From: DATFDN01 sp963756495
Lineage (GTDB): Bacteria > Pseudomonadota > Alphaproteobacteria > Acetobacterales > Acetobacteraceae
Reading direction: 5' to 3'
DNA: 64,000 bases
Assembly: GCA_963756495.1 (NCBI GenBank)
Contig: CAVWNS010000009.1
Coordinates: forward strand, 186,001-250,000
Shown here: piece after piece, positions 17,299 through 27,728 of the stretch
Numbering within the stretch: position 1 is the first letter of the stretch
Layout: every line of letters starts with the position of its first letter
The notes under the pieces: model-generated
What the model was told of the DNA's origin: nothing
Database searches by the model: none
What the model saw: the letters and a program-made list of their open reading frames with translations, nothing else
Translations under genes and position numbers: made by a program

Positions 17299-18348
17299 TC
17301 AGTGTTGCGCGAGCGCTCCGTGCGGCGCGGGCGCTCGCGGCCCAGACGGGCTGATGCGCCGTGCCAGTCGCTTGCCAAGCGCGTTGCCGGGCCGCTCGAC
17401 CAGGCGCTCGGTCGCAAAGGCCAGCACCAGCACGGTCGCGACCACGATCAGCAGGGCGGTTTGGGTGCCGCGGTACAGGCCAAGCAAAATGGCACTCTGG
17501 ATCAACGGTCCGTGCAGCAGGTAGACGCTGTAGGACAGATCGGAGCGCATCCGCAGCACCGGGAGGCGCAAGGCGAAGCAGAATACGAAGGAGCCAACGA
17601 CCAGCGGGGCCAGCCCGGCGGGCAGCGGGTCGAACAGTGACCAGACGATCAGGAAGCCGATACAGACCCCGATCGACGCGCCCAGCCGGACCCGTAGCCG
17701 GCGGCCATAGAAGTGCAGCGCCATGCCGACGGCGAAGAACTGCAACTGCCCCGGAAGCTGCTTGGCATAGCGGAATGCGCCGAGATGCATCATCTCGGCG
17801 TTGTACAGCGCGGAGGCAGCAAAGATGACCGCGAGGACGCCCCAGCCCCAGCGGCGGACGCCAAGGCAGATCAGCGGCACGACCAAGTAGAACGCCATCT
17901 CGATCTTCAGCGTCCACAGGCTCGGGTTGATCCCGGGCACCACCAGGCGATCGAGCACGCCGGCGATGTCGTATTGCAGGAAATTGGCAAAGCACAGGTT
18001 GACGAACAGGTAACGCAGCGTCTGCCCCGGGGCGCTGAACGGACCCTGCGGGAGCAGCGTCAGCATCATCACGGTCTGTACAAGCACGACACAGACATAC
18101 ATCGGCAGCAGCCGGAACACGCGCCGCGTATAGAATGGCAGGACGCCGCTCGCGCGGTCGAAGCTCCCAGCTATCAGGAAGCCGCTGACCACGAAGAAGC
18201 AGTCCACGGCGGCATCAGCCAGGTCGAACGGAAAGGCCGGACGCATCACGCCCGCCAAGAGCTTGAAGTGGCCCACCACAACCATGAGCGCGAGCAGCAG
18301 TCGAAGCGCCGTGAAGTTGTTTGACTCTTCGTCGATCCGGTCGTGCAT
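17299..18348 (-). CDS. OafA/YrhL-type membrane acyltransferase (acyltransferase 3)
   Basis: 349 aa from ATG 18348 (MHDRIDEESNNFTALRLLLALMVVVGH); an in-frame ATG at 18426 is less likely. About ten TM helices. Family signatures are RLLLALMVVVGHF, VDCFFVVSGFLIAGSF, FYTRRVFRLLPMY and SLWTLKIEMAFYLVVPL, with the active-site His in the first motif. It O-acylates sugars of a surface polysaccharide, using acyl-CoA from the cytoplasm. First gene of a two-gene unit with the GT4, separated by 8 bp. Confidence 0.92.
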   Translation of the reverse strand: MHDRIDEESNNFTALRLLLALMVVVGHFKLLAGVMRPAFPFDLADAAVDCFFVVSGFLIAGSFDRASGVLPFYTRRVFRLLPMYVCVVLVQTVMMLTLLPQGPFSAPGQTLRYLFVNLCFANFLQYDIAGVLDRLVVPGINPSLWTLKIEMAFYLVVPLICLGVRRWGWGVLAVIFAASALYNAEMMHLGAFRYAKQLPGQLQFFAVGMALHFYGRRLRVRLGASIGVCIGFLIVWSLFDPLPAGLAPLVVGSFVFCFALRLPVLRMRSDLSYSVYLLHGPLIQSAILLGLYRGTQTALLIVVATVLVLAFATERLVERPGNALGKRLARRISPSGPRAPAPHGALAQH

Positions 18349-18479
18349 GGTTCCCCGCCACCCTAGCGCCCCCGAACGAGGATGCCAATGCAAGGCTTGT
18401 TCCATCCGGAGGTCCTTCGGCACCATCCTTGCTAAAAATCCATGAAATTAAACTGACTTCAAACTCCGTGAGGTGCTCC

Positions 18480-19139
18480 ATGAGGAGACGTTTGATTACA
18501 ACCGAGCTTGCGGCGGCACTCTTGCTGGCCGCCGCCCTGCCTGCCCCCTCCGCACTGGCCGCGCCGTTCTGTCTCCAAACCCAGGCCGTGCCGCCGCAAT
18601 GCCTCTACTTCGACGCCAACACGTGTCGGCAGGAGGCCGCGCACCAGCGCGGGGTCTGCGTCGTCAACCCCGAGGAAGTATCGGTGACCCCCGGCGGCGG
18701 CGACTACTGCCTGGTCACATCCACCGGCGCCTCGTCGTGCGTGTTCCAAGACATCAACGCGTGCGCGCGCGAGGCGGTCCATCAGGGTGGCGTCTGCGTC
18801 GATGCACCGCCACGCGCGGCGGGCAACACACCCAACCCCTACCAGCCCGCGGGTCCGGGCGACCAGGCGAACCAAGCCCCCCCCAACCATAGGGTTTGCC
18901 TGCCGGCATCCAAGTGGACGTGCGCGCTGAAACAGCGCCGCGGCCGTCAGCCGCGATGCACGGCGATGTCGATTGCGCCACTGCGGAGAGGTGCCGTCAC
19001 TGTAACGTTTCAGGCGACCCGACATGGATCGCAAGGGTCTCGGTTTTGGCGTGGTATTGGTGCGGACGTCCACCACCACGTTTCAGATCAGGCCGGGCCG
19101 CCCAATGCGAGAAACCAATGCCTGGTGTCCCATTTCTGA
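18480..19139 (+). CDS. Secreted Cys-repeat protein (DUF3551-like)
   Basis: Signal peptide at residues 1-28 (MRRRLITTELAAALLLAAALPAPSALAAP). The mature part has two tandem repeats with the same spacing, C-x9-C-x7-C-x10-C (about 30-62 and 75-107), ending GVCVVNP and GVCVDAP. This resembles DUF3551 periplasmic proteins, normally with a single repeat. A proline-rich tail follows. A run of eight C near 18876-18884 changes the likely end: one base shift would stop at 18892 instead of 19139, and the last ~85 codons look non-coding. The true protein may be about 137 aa. Confidence 0.6.
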   Translation: MRRRLITTELAAALLLAAALPAPSALAAPFCLQTQAVPPQCLYFDANTCRQEAAHQRGVCVVNPEEVSVTPGGGDYCLVTSTGASSCVFQDINACAREAVHQGGVCVDAPPRAAGNTPNPYQPAGPGDQANQAPPNHRVCLPASKWTCALKQRRGRQPRCTAMSIAPLRRGAVTVTFQATRHGSQGSRFWRGIGADVHHHVSDQAGPPNARNQCLVSHF

Positions 19140-19360
19140 AACATTTGGCCATGGGTGCGCGGAGATGATTTGCGTAAGCAATCGCGAACAGTCGGCGGCA
19201 TGGGTGGCGAGCGGCGATCCGGATCGCATTGAACGACGCCGAGCGAGGTGAACTGGAGGCGCGGACGCGGCGATGCGAGATTGCGCGCTCGCCTGCATCC
19301 AGCGGTTCGCACCATCGAGGTCCAGGCCCAATGTGGATAGGAACTTCGGAATCGGGATGC

Positions 19361-19362
19361 TA
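19361..19362. repeat. TA target duplication, left side of the IS630 element
   Basis: Dinucleotide TA directly before the terminal inverted repeat, matched by TA at 20502-20503, as expected for IS630-family insertion. Confidence 0.7.
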
Positions 19363-20501
19363 GTGCTCTGAACTCATACGGACCGTGCAGGCAGTCTGTC
19401 GAGCTTGGCCAGGATTGAGGCGGCCGAGGCGGTCCAGACGAACGGCTTCGGCTCGGCGTTGTGCTCGGCGAGGTAGCGTTTGATGGCGGCTTGCAGATCG
19501 ACGATCGAATGGAAGCTGCCGCAACGGATGCGCTTGCGCGTCAGCACGGAAAAGAAGTTCTCGACGGCGTTCAACCACGATCCGGACGTGGGCGTGAAGT
19601 GGAAGGTCCAGCGGGGATGCCGTTCGAGCCACGCCTTCACCTTCGGATGCTTATGAGTGGCGTCGTTGTCGACCACCGCCTCGATCAGCTTGCCGGCCGG
19701 AACAGCGCGCTCGACGTCGTTGAGGAAGCGGATGAACTCCTCGTGCCGGTGCTGCTGCATGCAGCGGCCAATGACGGAGCCGTCGAGCACGTTGAGTGCG
19801 GCGAACAGCGTGGTCGTGCCGTGGCGCTTGTAGTCGTGGGTCATCGTGCCGCATCGGCCCGGCTTGATCGGCAAGCCCGGCTGCGTGCGATCGAGCGCCT
19901 GGATCTGGCTCTTTTCGTCGATGGACAGCACGACGGCTTGCGTCGGCGGGTCCAGATAGAGGCCGACGATGTCGGTCAGCTTGGCGGCGAAGTCGGGATC
20001 GCGCGACCGCTTGAACGTGCGGATGCGGTGCGGCTGGAGCTTGTGCGCGGCCCAGATGCGCGGCACCGATGTCAGGGAGATGCCGACGGCCCGAGCCATC
20101 GCCCGGCCGGTCCAGTGCGTGGCCTCATGCGGCGGATCGGCGCAGGTCAGCGCAACGACGCGCGCCACCGTCTCAGCCAAGATCGGCGGCTTGCCGGGCT
20201 TGCGCGTCTTGTCTCGCAGCAGCCCGTCCGCGCCCTCCTCGGCGAAGCGTCGCTGCCAGCGCCAGACCATCGGACGACTGACCCCCAGGCGCGTCGCCAC
20301 CGGCTGCACCGGGCCGCGCTCCGCTGCCGCAAGCACGACCCGCGCGCGCTCGACATGCTTTTGCGGCCGATTGCGGTCGGCGAGGATCGCCTCAAGCGTC
20401 TCTCTATCCGACGAACTCAGGATCACGCATACCGTCTGTGCCATGCCGACAAAATCGCACGGTCGCACACCGTTGTAAATCGCCAGAACGGGTCAGAGCA
20501 C
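19363..20501 (-). mobile_element. IS630-family insertion sequence, complete
   Basis: About 1139 bp bounded by terminal inverted repeats starting GTGCTCTGA (19363-19371 and, inverted, 20493-20501), with TA duplicated on both sides in a CTAG context. It carries one intact transposase. The right-hand TA forms the stop codon of the neighbouring glycosyltransferase, so insertion was at the stop. Confidence 0.88.
19374..20444 (-). CDS. IS630-family transposase
   Basis: 356 aa from ATG 20444 (MAQTVCVILSSSDRETLEAIL). N-terminal helix-turn-helix pair (VATRLGVSRPMVWRWQRRFAEEG, then AMARAVGISLTSVPRIWAAH) binds the ends. The DDE catalytic domain has Asp in VLSIDEKSQ, Asp in VVDNDATHKH and Glu in WLNAVENFFSVL. 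All three acids are present and the frame is open, so the enzyme looks functional. It moves DNA by cut-and-paste into TA sites. Confidence 0.95.
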   Translation of the reverse strand: MAQTVCVILSSSDRETLEAILADRNRPQKHVERARVVLAAAERGPVQPVATRLGVSRPMVWRWQRRFAEEGADGLLRDKTRKPGKPPILAETVARVVALTCADPPHEATHWTGRAMARAVGISLTSVPRIWAAHKLQPHRIRTFKRSRDPDFAAKLTDIVGLYLDPPTQAVVLSIDEKSQIQALDRTQPGLPIKPGRCGTMTHDYKRHGTTTLFAALNVLDGSVIGRCMQQHRHEEFIRFLNDVERAVPAGKLIEAVVDNDATHKHPKVKAWLERHPRWTFHFTPTSGSWLNAVENFFSVLTRKRIRCGSFHSIVDLQAAIKRYLAEHNAEPKPFVWTASAASILAKLDRLPARSV

Positions 20502-21791
20502 TAGCCGGGTCCTTCCTCTGTCGGCGCCGCGCCCGCGGGGGCGAAGCGTGGCAGGCGCGACGGACCGCTCGCGGGCGCCAGTTCATCGCGCAAGGTCTCA
20601 TAGTGGCCCAGGTAGGCGTCTGCCATGCGGTCCAGTGTGTGTTCCCTCGCCAGCGCGGCCGTGTCCTCGGCCAGACTGGGCAGCCCGCGCGCGCCAGTCG
20701 CGAGTTCGCCGATGGCGTCCGCGAGCCCGGCCGCATCGCCCGGCTCGAACAGGAACCCGGTGCTGCCTTCACGCACCAGCTCCGGAATGCCCCCCATGCG
20801 GCTGCCGATCACGCCCAGCCCGTACGCCGCCGCTTCCACCACCGCGACCGGGGCGTTCTCGTACCAGAGCGAGGGGATCAGCAGGTGGTGCGCGTCGGCA
20901 AGCAGTTTCTCTTTCGCCTCGCCGGAGACATAGCCGGCAAAGTGGATGCGCGGATCGATGGCGGCCGCCTGATGCACCTCGTCTTCCAGCGGGCCGCGCC
21001 CAGCCACGGTGAGCGTCACCGCAAGGTCTGGTGGCATGCGATGCATTGCCTCGAGCACCACGCGTACGCCCTTCTCGACCGTGAGGCGGCAAAGCAGCAG
21101 CAGCCGCAGAGGGGGGGCGGACGAACGGGCGGAACGGATACGCGCGGCCTCGATCGGCCAGGGGATGCCGTTGCGCACCACGGCCGAGCGCGTCGGCGCG
21201 AAGTCCCGCCGCCGCGTGCTCGTCGAGCAGGAAGCGCGACGGACTGACGAACAGGTCCACGTCCCGCGCGGTTCTGAGATGCCAGGCACGATAGGCACGG
21301 CAGCCGATCGAAGGCTTGGTGCAGATGTTCCAGTTGCGATCGAGCATGAAGGCGCGCGGACAGAGCAGATGGTAATCGTGCGCGGTATGGACGATCGGCG
21401 TGGCTGCCTGGCGTGCGCGGGCCCAGATAGCGGCCGAGAAGCCGTCGATAAGGTGGGTGTGCACGATGTCGGGCGCCGCGTCCTGGAGAATGGCGCGGAA
21501 ACGTCGCGCCGCATCGAGATTCCAGGCGTCGCGCAGGTGCCAAAGGGCACGCTTGTGGGCAGGCTGGCCGGCGCGCGAGAAGCTCCAATACACGTTGCGG
21601 GGAAAAAACCGGATCACCTCCACGCCGTTGCGGATCTCGACCGGGTACGGCTCCATCTCCGGGCCGCATGTGGAGACCGCGGTGACCCTGTGCCCGCGGG
21701 CGACGAGCGATTCGCCAAGCCAGGCCACCATCAACTCAGCTCCACCCGCCATGATCGGCGGGTAGATGTTGTTCACCAGCAGTACGTGCAT
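20501..21791 (-). CDS. GT4-family glycosyltransferase, apparent frameshift
   Basis: About 430 aa when joined. The N-terminal GT-B domain runs from ATG 21791 (MHVLLVNNIYPPIMAGGAELMVAWLGESL) to SPSRFLLDEH. The C-terminal domain continues in another frame from DFAPTRSAVVRNGIPWP, with LLCRLTVEKGVRVVLEAM, VAGRGPLEDE and YENAPVAVVEAAAYG. The shift lies near 21205-21215 in a run of GCGG repeats. Sequence is conserved either side, so a sequencing indel is likely. The IS630 element abuts its stop codon. Likely acts in exopolysaccharide repeat-unit assembly. Confidence 0.75.
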
Positions 21792-21814
21792 CGACCGCCC
21801 CGCAATGACGCGAC

Positions 21815-22544
21815 TTATAGCCAGCGCCGCAACCAACGCGGCGCGAAGGAGCGATACTTGGTCAGCACGGCGCCGAGCACGACGCCGCCGGACGAACTCA
21901 GCGATTCCCGCAGCTCGGTCGCTTCGGGTGCGCGCGTGCGCCCCGAATTCAAGCACGATGATGTTGCCATCCACGAAGCGCGACAGCAGCACCCCCATTG
22001 GCGCGTCGGCGGCGGCCGGCGCGGCGATCACGATGAGGTCGAAGGTGCGGCGCAGCTTCGCCAGGAAGTCGGGAATTCCGCGCATGGCTGGCGCAAGGTC
22101 CAGCGCGCCCCGCATGCTGGGCAGGGTCATCTGATAGAGTTCCAACCCGACCACGCGGGTGATAGAGCGCTCGAAGTCGCCCAGATCGAAACCGTTCGAC
22201 AACGCCGGCTCGCGTCGACGCGGCGCGATCGGCCCCTTGGGGTCCAGCCGCATCCCGGTGCCGTTCACGAACAGCACACGCTTGCCCAGCCAGGCGCTGC
22301 TGATATAGGCCAGGTCGTAGACCACATGCTCGGTGCCCGCCTCACGCTCGGGCGAGATGAACTGGACCACGGCGCCGGCGTCGGTCTCCAGCGCCTCGGC
22401 GAGCGAATGGTGCAGCCGGACGAGGTCTCCCGTGGCCAGGCCGTGCGGCCGCGCGCCGGCGGCGACCCGGGGGGGCAGCTTGTGGACCGGCACCGGCAGT
22501 CCCGGCTTCCCGGTCGCCTTGCGGGCTGTCGTGCTGCTGCTCAT
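21815..22544 (-). CDS. CpsD/ExoP-like protein lacking a visible Walker A, apparent frameshift
   Basis: About 243 aa joined. It resembles the cytoplasmic BY-kinase/MinD-like partner of polysaccharide co-polymerases: LVRLHHSLAEAL, VVQFISPEREAGTEHVVYDLAYISSAWLGKRVLFVNGTG, then FDLIVIAAPAA and DGNIIVLEF. Where a P-loop (GxxGxGKT/S) is expected after FISP there is EREAGTEHVV, so nucleotide binding may be lost. A shift near 21935 moves the true C-terminus (RAPEATELRESLSSSGGVV... ending at TAA 21815-21817) into another frame. It precedes the GT4 gene by 23 bp. Confidence 0.7.
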
Positions 22545-22598
22545 CCGTGCTGCGCTCCGGCTTTCATCCTGCGTGCGCCTGGCAAAGGAGACGCCATC

Positions 22599-24058
22599 CT
22601 ACGCGTCCTTGCCGAAAGTCGCGAGGATCGGCAAACGCAAAACATGGGCCACCTCGCGCGGCGTGCGCAAGCCGGTCATCAAACGCCTCCAACGCCAGCA
22701 CGAGCCCGGCGCCGAACAGCAAGCCCAGCAGCACGCTCGCTCCCGCCACCAGTGTCTTGCGTGGCCGCGCCGGCTTGTCCGGCCAGCGAGGGTGCCGCGA
22801 TCATCGACCGCCGCCGAGATTTTTTCGGCATTGCGGTTGGCCTCGATCTGCGCCTCCTGGTCGCGGATCGCCAGCGCCCGGTAGGTATCGGACTGGATCT
22901 GCACCGCGCGGGTCAGGTCGGCATAGCGGTTCTGGTCCTGCTCCAGCCCGCTCAGGCGGGCGTTGATGTCGTTGAGCTGCGCCTGCGTCACCTGCACCGG
23001 CTGGCCGGCGCTGCGGGCCTGCGCCTGCGCACGAAGGTAATCGGTCTTGATGCTCTCGAAGACCCGGTTCGGCGCGCGGTTGACGCGCGAGCGCCCCTCG
23101 CCGCTGCGGGCATGAACGGCGTGATCCAGAGCTACCGATCTGTGCGTCGAGCTGGCGCAGCACAGGGCTGCCGGGGACGTAGGTGCTGAGCATCTGACTG
23201 CGCCTGGCGCGCAAGCGGTCCAGCTCGCCTTCGGCGGCATCGGCAGCCTGGAACTGCTCGCCTGTGGCCGAACTCATCGTCTCGGCCGGCACCGAGCCGA
23301 GCAGGTCCTTCAGCGCCGTCTCCTGCTGCTGGGCCTGCATCAGTGCGCCCTGGGAGATCGCGAGGCGGCTGGTGACGTCGGTCCGCTGCTGCAGCAGTTG
23401 CGCGACCTGGATCTGCAGGTCGGCGATCTGATGGCGTGCGCTTGAAGTCAGCAAGCTGGTCCTGCACGTCGTTCAGCTTCTCCTTGGCCTTGGCCGCCTC
23501 CTGCTGGGCGAAGCGAAGCTGCGGGTTGGCGTAGATGGACGCCTCCTGGCCGTAGAACTCCGTCAGAAGGTGCTGCACCACCGCCTGCGCCAGCTGCGGC
23601 GTGCGCGCCAGGAAGGAGACCGTAATCACATCGCTCTCCTGTCCCACGTTCACAACCAGGTCGGACTCAAAGGAGCGGAGCGCGTTATCGAGCTTCTGCT
23701 GGTCCGGAAGCTTGGAGGCGGCGATCTTGGGGTAGAGCTTCCTCCAGTCCGATGGCGCGGATCGCGCTGCGGGCAAGGTCCGGGCTGCGGAGGATCTCGG
23801 CGTCCGAGTGCAGGACCTCGCGATGCTCGTTCGCGCCTTGCTGGCTCGCTGCCTCGGAATCGAGATTGCGGTCGATCCGCGGAACGGCCCGCGTCTCGAA
23901 CCGGAGAATGAGGGACGGAGCTGGAGGCATATTCCGGCGTCGCCAGCGCAAGGTAGGCGGTACCCAGTCCGGCAGACCACGAGGAACGCCGTGAAAAACA
24001 CGAGCTTCCGCCTGAAGAAGATCAGGATGGTGTCGCGGAAGGAAGGCTGGATGACCAT
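22599..24058 (-). CDS. Wzz/GumC-family polysaccharide co-polymerase, many frameshifts
   Basis: About 485 aa if repaired. It sets chain length and couples polymerisation to export. Recognisable pieces in order: N-terminal VIQPSFRDTILIFFRRKLVFFTAFLVV (TM1) then GTAYLALATPEYA; KLYPKIAASKLPDQQKLDNALRSF and DLVVNVGQESDVITVSFLARTPQLAQAVVQHLLTEFYGQEA; a coiled-coil (IADLQIQVAQLLQQRTDVTSRLAISQGAL, RLRARRSQMLSTYVPGSPVLRQLDAQIG, TQAQLNDINARLSGLEQDQNRYADLTRAVQIQ); TM2 VLLGLLFGAGLVLALEAFDDRL. These sit in all three frames, with about seven shifts. Start ATG 24058. Confidence 0.7.
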
Positions 24059-24095
24059 TCGTCTTCGTCTCCGGTCCGAAAACGCGCGGCCTTGG

Positions 24096-24858
24096 CTAAC
24101 GGACGGCGACGCCCGGCGCTTGCACGACCGAGGTTCCCCCGCCGCCGCCGCCGCCGACGATGTACGAGAAGCCCCAGCTGATCGGCACGAACTGCTGCAC
24201 GTACTGGTTGAAGTACCTGTAAACCTCGGCAATGCCGGTGCGCGGCACGTACACCACGTCAAATGGCGCCAGCGCGACATCGGCGGTGGCATCGCGGCCG
24301 TGCTCCAGCGCGCCGAAGCGGGTCGAGAGGAACTCCGGCTGGTTGCCGGCCCCGCGCCGGATGATGAACACGCTGTTGTCGTCGCCCGACAGCCGCAGCC
24401 CGCCCGCCCGCGCGAGCGCCTGGGCCAGGGTCGGTGCCGGACCCACGGAGATGAACTCGCCGGGGTTGGCAACCTCGCCGCCCACATAGATCCGGGTCGG
24501 CGCAAACGACCGAACCACGACCGTGAGGTGCGGGTTCTGCAGCTGGCCCGAGTAATCCCGACGCAACGCCGCCGCGAGCTGCGGCACGGTCCGCCCATAG
24601 GCTAGTTCATCGGCCGACGACTGTGGTTGAAATATGTCCGTCCGGGCGAACCGTCACATCCTCGTTGAGTTCCGGGTTCAGCAGCAACCGAACCTGAAGA
24701 ACGTCCCCGATCTGGACGCGGTACGGACTGAGGAAGCTCACATATCCGGCATCGGGTGACGGGACGGCCGGGGCTGGCGGCATGCTGCCGACGGTGGAGC
24801 AGGCTGGCAGGGCCGCCACCGCCGACAAGGCGGCCAGCCGACGGGCCGCCTTGACCAT
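24096..24858 (-). CDS. Wza/GumB-family polysaccharide export lipoprotein, apparent frameshift
   Basis: About 254 aa joined. Start ATG 24858 gives a lipoprotein signal (MVKAARRLAALSAVAALPAC, lipobox LPAC). Then the poly-export domain YRVQIGDVLQVRLLLNPELNEDVTVRPDGHISTTVVG, the frame change near 24614-24618, then ADELAYGRTVPQLAAALRRDYS and the SLBB domain RIYVGGEVANPGEFISVGPAPTLAQALARAGGL. The C-terminus contains a run of eight glycines. It forms the outer-membrane export channel with the Wzz-like protein, whose gene follows 37 bp downstream. Confidence 0.8.
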
Positions 24859-25001
24859 GCGTGCCGGGCCGGGAGGTGTGACAGTCTCTTCCGCCGACGC
24901 ACCGATGAGGGCCAGAGCAGTCCGTCGTGGGTTCATCGTTTCCATCCTTTTGCAGTGAGGTCCGGTTCGAGCCGGAGGGGCTGCGCAGTGTGGCAGACGC
25001 G

Positions 25002-26490
25002 TCAATGCGCGCCACGTCGCAGGAAGACGGCGGGAATGGTCTTTAGGAGAATTGCGATGTCGTGCCACAGGGTCCAGTTGCGGACGTACCAGACGTCCAG
25101 ACGCACGCGCCGTTCGTAGGACGTATCGCTCCGCCCGCTGACCTGCCAGAGGCCGGTCAGGCCGGGCTTGGTCTCGTAGTAGTAGTCGATGTCGGCACCA
25201 TACCGCGCGACCTCAGCCTGCACGATGGGGCGCGGGCCGACCAGGCTCATATCGCCGCGACAGCACATTGAAAAGCTGCGGCAGTTCGTCGAGGCTCGAC
25301 CGCCGCAGGAACTGTCCGACCCGAGTGATACGCGGGTCGCAGCGCAGCTTCTGCGTGGCGGCCCACTCCGCCGCCGCCGCCGGGTCGTTGGCAATCAGCC
25401 GGTGCAGGATCTGGTCGGCGTTCATCTCCATCGTCCGGAACTTAAGGCATGCGAAAGGTCCGCCCGCCCGCGCCGATGCGCCGGTGGCGGTACAAGGCCG
25501 AGCCGCCATCGGCACGCACCATCAGCGCCAGCACCAGCAACAAGGGGGCCAGGAGCACCACCAGCACGGCCGCAACAACCTGGTCGAACGCGGCTTTCAG
25601 CATCCGACTGAACGGCCTCGCAAGGTTGTTGCGACTCACCAGCATCACGATATCGTGGCCGAAGAAGTAATGCTGGCGGAAGCCGACGACCGGCAAGCCC
25701 TCGAGTGCGGGCACGATTGCCATCGGCAGGCGTGCCCGACGCAACGCCGACACCACGGCGCGCTCGGCACTCGGGCAGTCGTCCGCTGACAGCGACCACG
25801 ACGAATTCGGCTCCCCGGGCGTCGATCACCGCGATCAGATCGTCATCGCCCAACCCGACCGCATCGTCGAGGTCGAGCGAACCGGCCAGCTGATAGCCAA
25901 GCCCGCGATCGGACAGCAGCGCCGCCGTCGCCTGATCGACAACCCCTGCGCTGGCGATGATCAGGGTCTCGATCGCCCACAAGCCGCGCAGCGCGCAGCA
26001 AGGCCCGCGCGCCGACGCGCAACGCGAGCGCGGCAGGGCGGGAAGATCACCCAACGCAGCAGCGCCTCTGCCCCGATCGGCTTGGCCGTACAGGGCCACG
26101 ATGAGGAAGGTGTCGCAAGTCAGCGCGATCGCCGCCCCGAGCACGAGGTCTTCCAGCTGGGTCCAGAACGGCACCCGCGAGGTGTAATGGCCGCGACTGC
26201 TGATATAACACAGCAAGGCCACCATCACGAGCAGCGTGCCCCAGCCGTGCCATGCGCTGCCGAGCGTCGAGGCATAATCGATCGCGCGGGCGAAAGGCGG
26301 TTTGCGGGCAGGCAGGCTCGCCATGTAGGCGAGGAATACGGCCGCGACAAAGGCGAGTATATCGGCGCCAGCAGCACCGCAGGACAGATTCGGGCACGCT
26401 GGCGGACGCGGGCGAGCCGGCGTCAGCGGGAGCGCGGCGCTGGATGCTGGCGCCAGTCGAGGCGTAGTCGGCGGGATCGAGGCGCTTCAT
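25002..26490 (-). CDS. Undecaprenyl-phosphate sugar phosphotransferase (WbaP/GumD-like), many frameshifts
   Basis: About 495 aa if repaired. It loads the first sugar-1-phosphate onto undecaprenyl phosphate to start the repeat unit. N-terminal membrane part (DILAFVAAVFLAYMASLP, GTLLVMVALLCYISSRGHYTSR, QLEDLVLGAAIALTCDTFLIVALYG), a nucleotide-binding-like middle (VVGFRQHYFFGHDIVMLVSRNNLARPFSRMLKAAFDQ), TM AAVLVVLLAPLLLVLALMVR, and the catalytic C-terminus (CLKFRTMEMNAD, RSSLDELPQLFNVL, RGDMSLVGPRPI, YYYETKPGLTGLWQVSGRSD). About six single-base shifts, near 26395, 26040, 25790, 25450, 25262 and one more. Confidence 0.75.
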
Positions 26491-26677
26491 CGGATACACG
26501 TCTTCGAAATCCCTCGCTGGACGGAGCTGGGCCCAATAGTGCCCCGTCGCTAATCTTGAGTGAAGCAAGCCATGTGCCAGATGCCGGGTGGGATGCTGCG
26601 CGCTATTTTAGCGGCCCAACGTCAATCGCCCGTCATAAAATGCGGGCGTCGTCACGGCAGTTTACGTATCGCGATGT

Positions 26678-27728
26678 TCAGCCGGGCGCCTCCGGCACCC
26701 CATTCGTCACCAGGGCGTGCTCTCCGGTCTCCGCAGCGCTGAAATGGTGCGTGTCCTGGTCGAGCTTGCCTCCATGGGCGCGCAGCATGCGCAGCACGCG
26801 ACGGCTCAGCTCCGGCCACACGCTTGGATGGCGCGCCAGAATTGCCATCCCGGCACCCACCTGCCCGGACGCGCGCAGGCGACTTGCCGCGCTGAGCCAC
26901 ATCAGGCGGCGGAACACGCGCGCCCGTCGCGCCAGCAATCGCGCCAGCGCGGCCTCTCCGCGGGCCACGAATTCGCGTCCAACGTCGATGTGCGCCCGCA
27001 CGGCAGAGGCGAAAGTCATACCGCCACGCGCCGCCGCCGGTCTCGGTCCAGCGCCGCGACAGGCTGCCGAATGCCTGGGTCCAGACGTACAACGGGCGGC
27101 TGACGATCAGCGCCCGCCCGCCGGAAGCCAGAAATTCAGCGAGAAATAGGAAATCCTCAGATAATTTGGCGTTCTCGCGATAGCGCAGCCCCGCCTCTCG
27201 CACGAACGCCGCCCGCACGACCGGCTTGAGCATGCCCAGGTCGAAGCCGGCGTAGGGATCGCAACCCCGTGCGAACAGCTCGCGCGTCAGCGGCCGCGTG
27301 CCCTCGGTTTCGCTCAGCGCCGGGCCGACGACCCGCCCGGCGCCAGCATCGTAGAGCAACTGATTGTCGGCCACCAGGTCCACGCCCGTCGCCTCGCCCG
27401 CCGTCACCAGTTCACGCGAGGCGGTCGTGATGGTACTCGTCATCGGCGTCCAGAACAGCGATCCAAGCCCCGCGCGCCTGCCCATCGCCGTGTTCATGGC
27501 GTGCGGCTTTCCGCGATTGCAAGGCAACGCGATCACGTGGACACGCGGATCGTCCCGGGCCAGCTCCTCGGCCACTGCACGCGAGCCGTCGGAGGAGCCG
27601 TCGTCCACGATCAGCAGCTCGATCTCCCGCAGACTCTGGTCCAGCGCCGACATGGCCGCGCGACGCAGCGTCCGGGCGCTGTTGAAGACCGGTGTGATGA
27701 CGGAGACCAGGCAGGGCACGGCTGACAT
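26678..27728 (-). CDS. GT2-family glycosyltransferase, apparent frameshifts
   Basis: About 350 aa joined, start ATG 27728 (MSAVPCLVSVITPVFNSARTL). GT-A fold: LLIVDDGSSDGS, GKPHAMNTAMG, then DADDEY (the DXD metal site, in a shifted frame between about 27410 and 27485), SEDFLFLAEFLASGG and LYVWTQAFGSLSRRW. The C-terminal segment (AVRAHIDVGREFVARGEAALARLLARRARVFRRLMW) is in a third frame from about 27015. It resembles ExoO/ExoU-like glycosyltransferases that extend the lipid-linked oligosaccharide. Confidence 0.75.

Noticed and set aside
15473..17524. Long open frame on the + strand opposite the GT4 gene
   Set aside because: It is the antisense of the clear HAD/GT4 coding sequences; its translation is Arg/Gln-rich with no recognisable domain, as expected of shadows in high-GC DNA.
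19140..19362. A further gene between the Cys-repeat protein and the IS
   Set aside because: Only 220 bp, frames short and without codon bias; probably the original downstream DNA of the interrupted glycosyltransferase gene.
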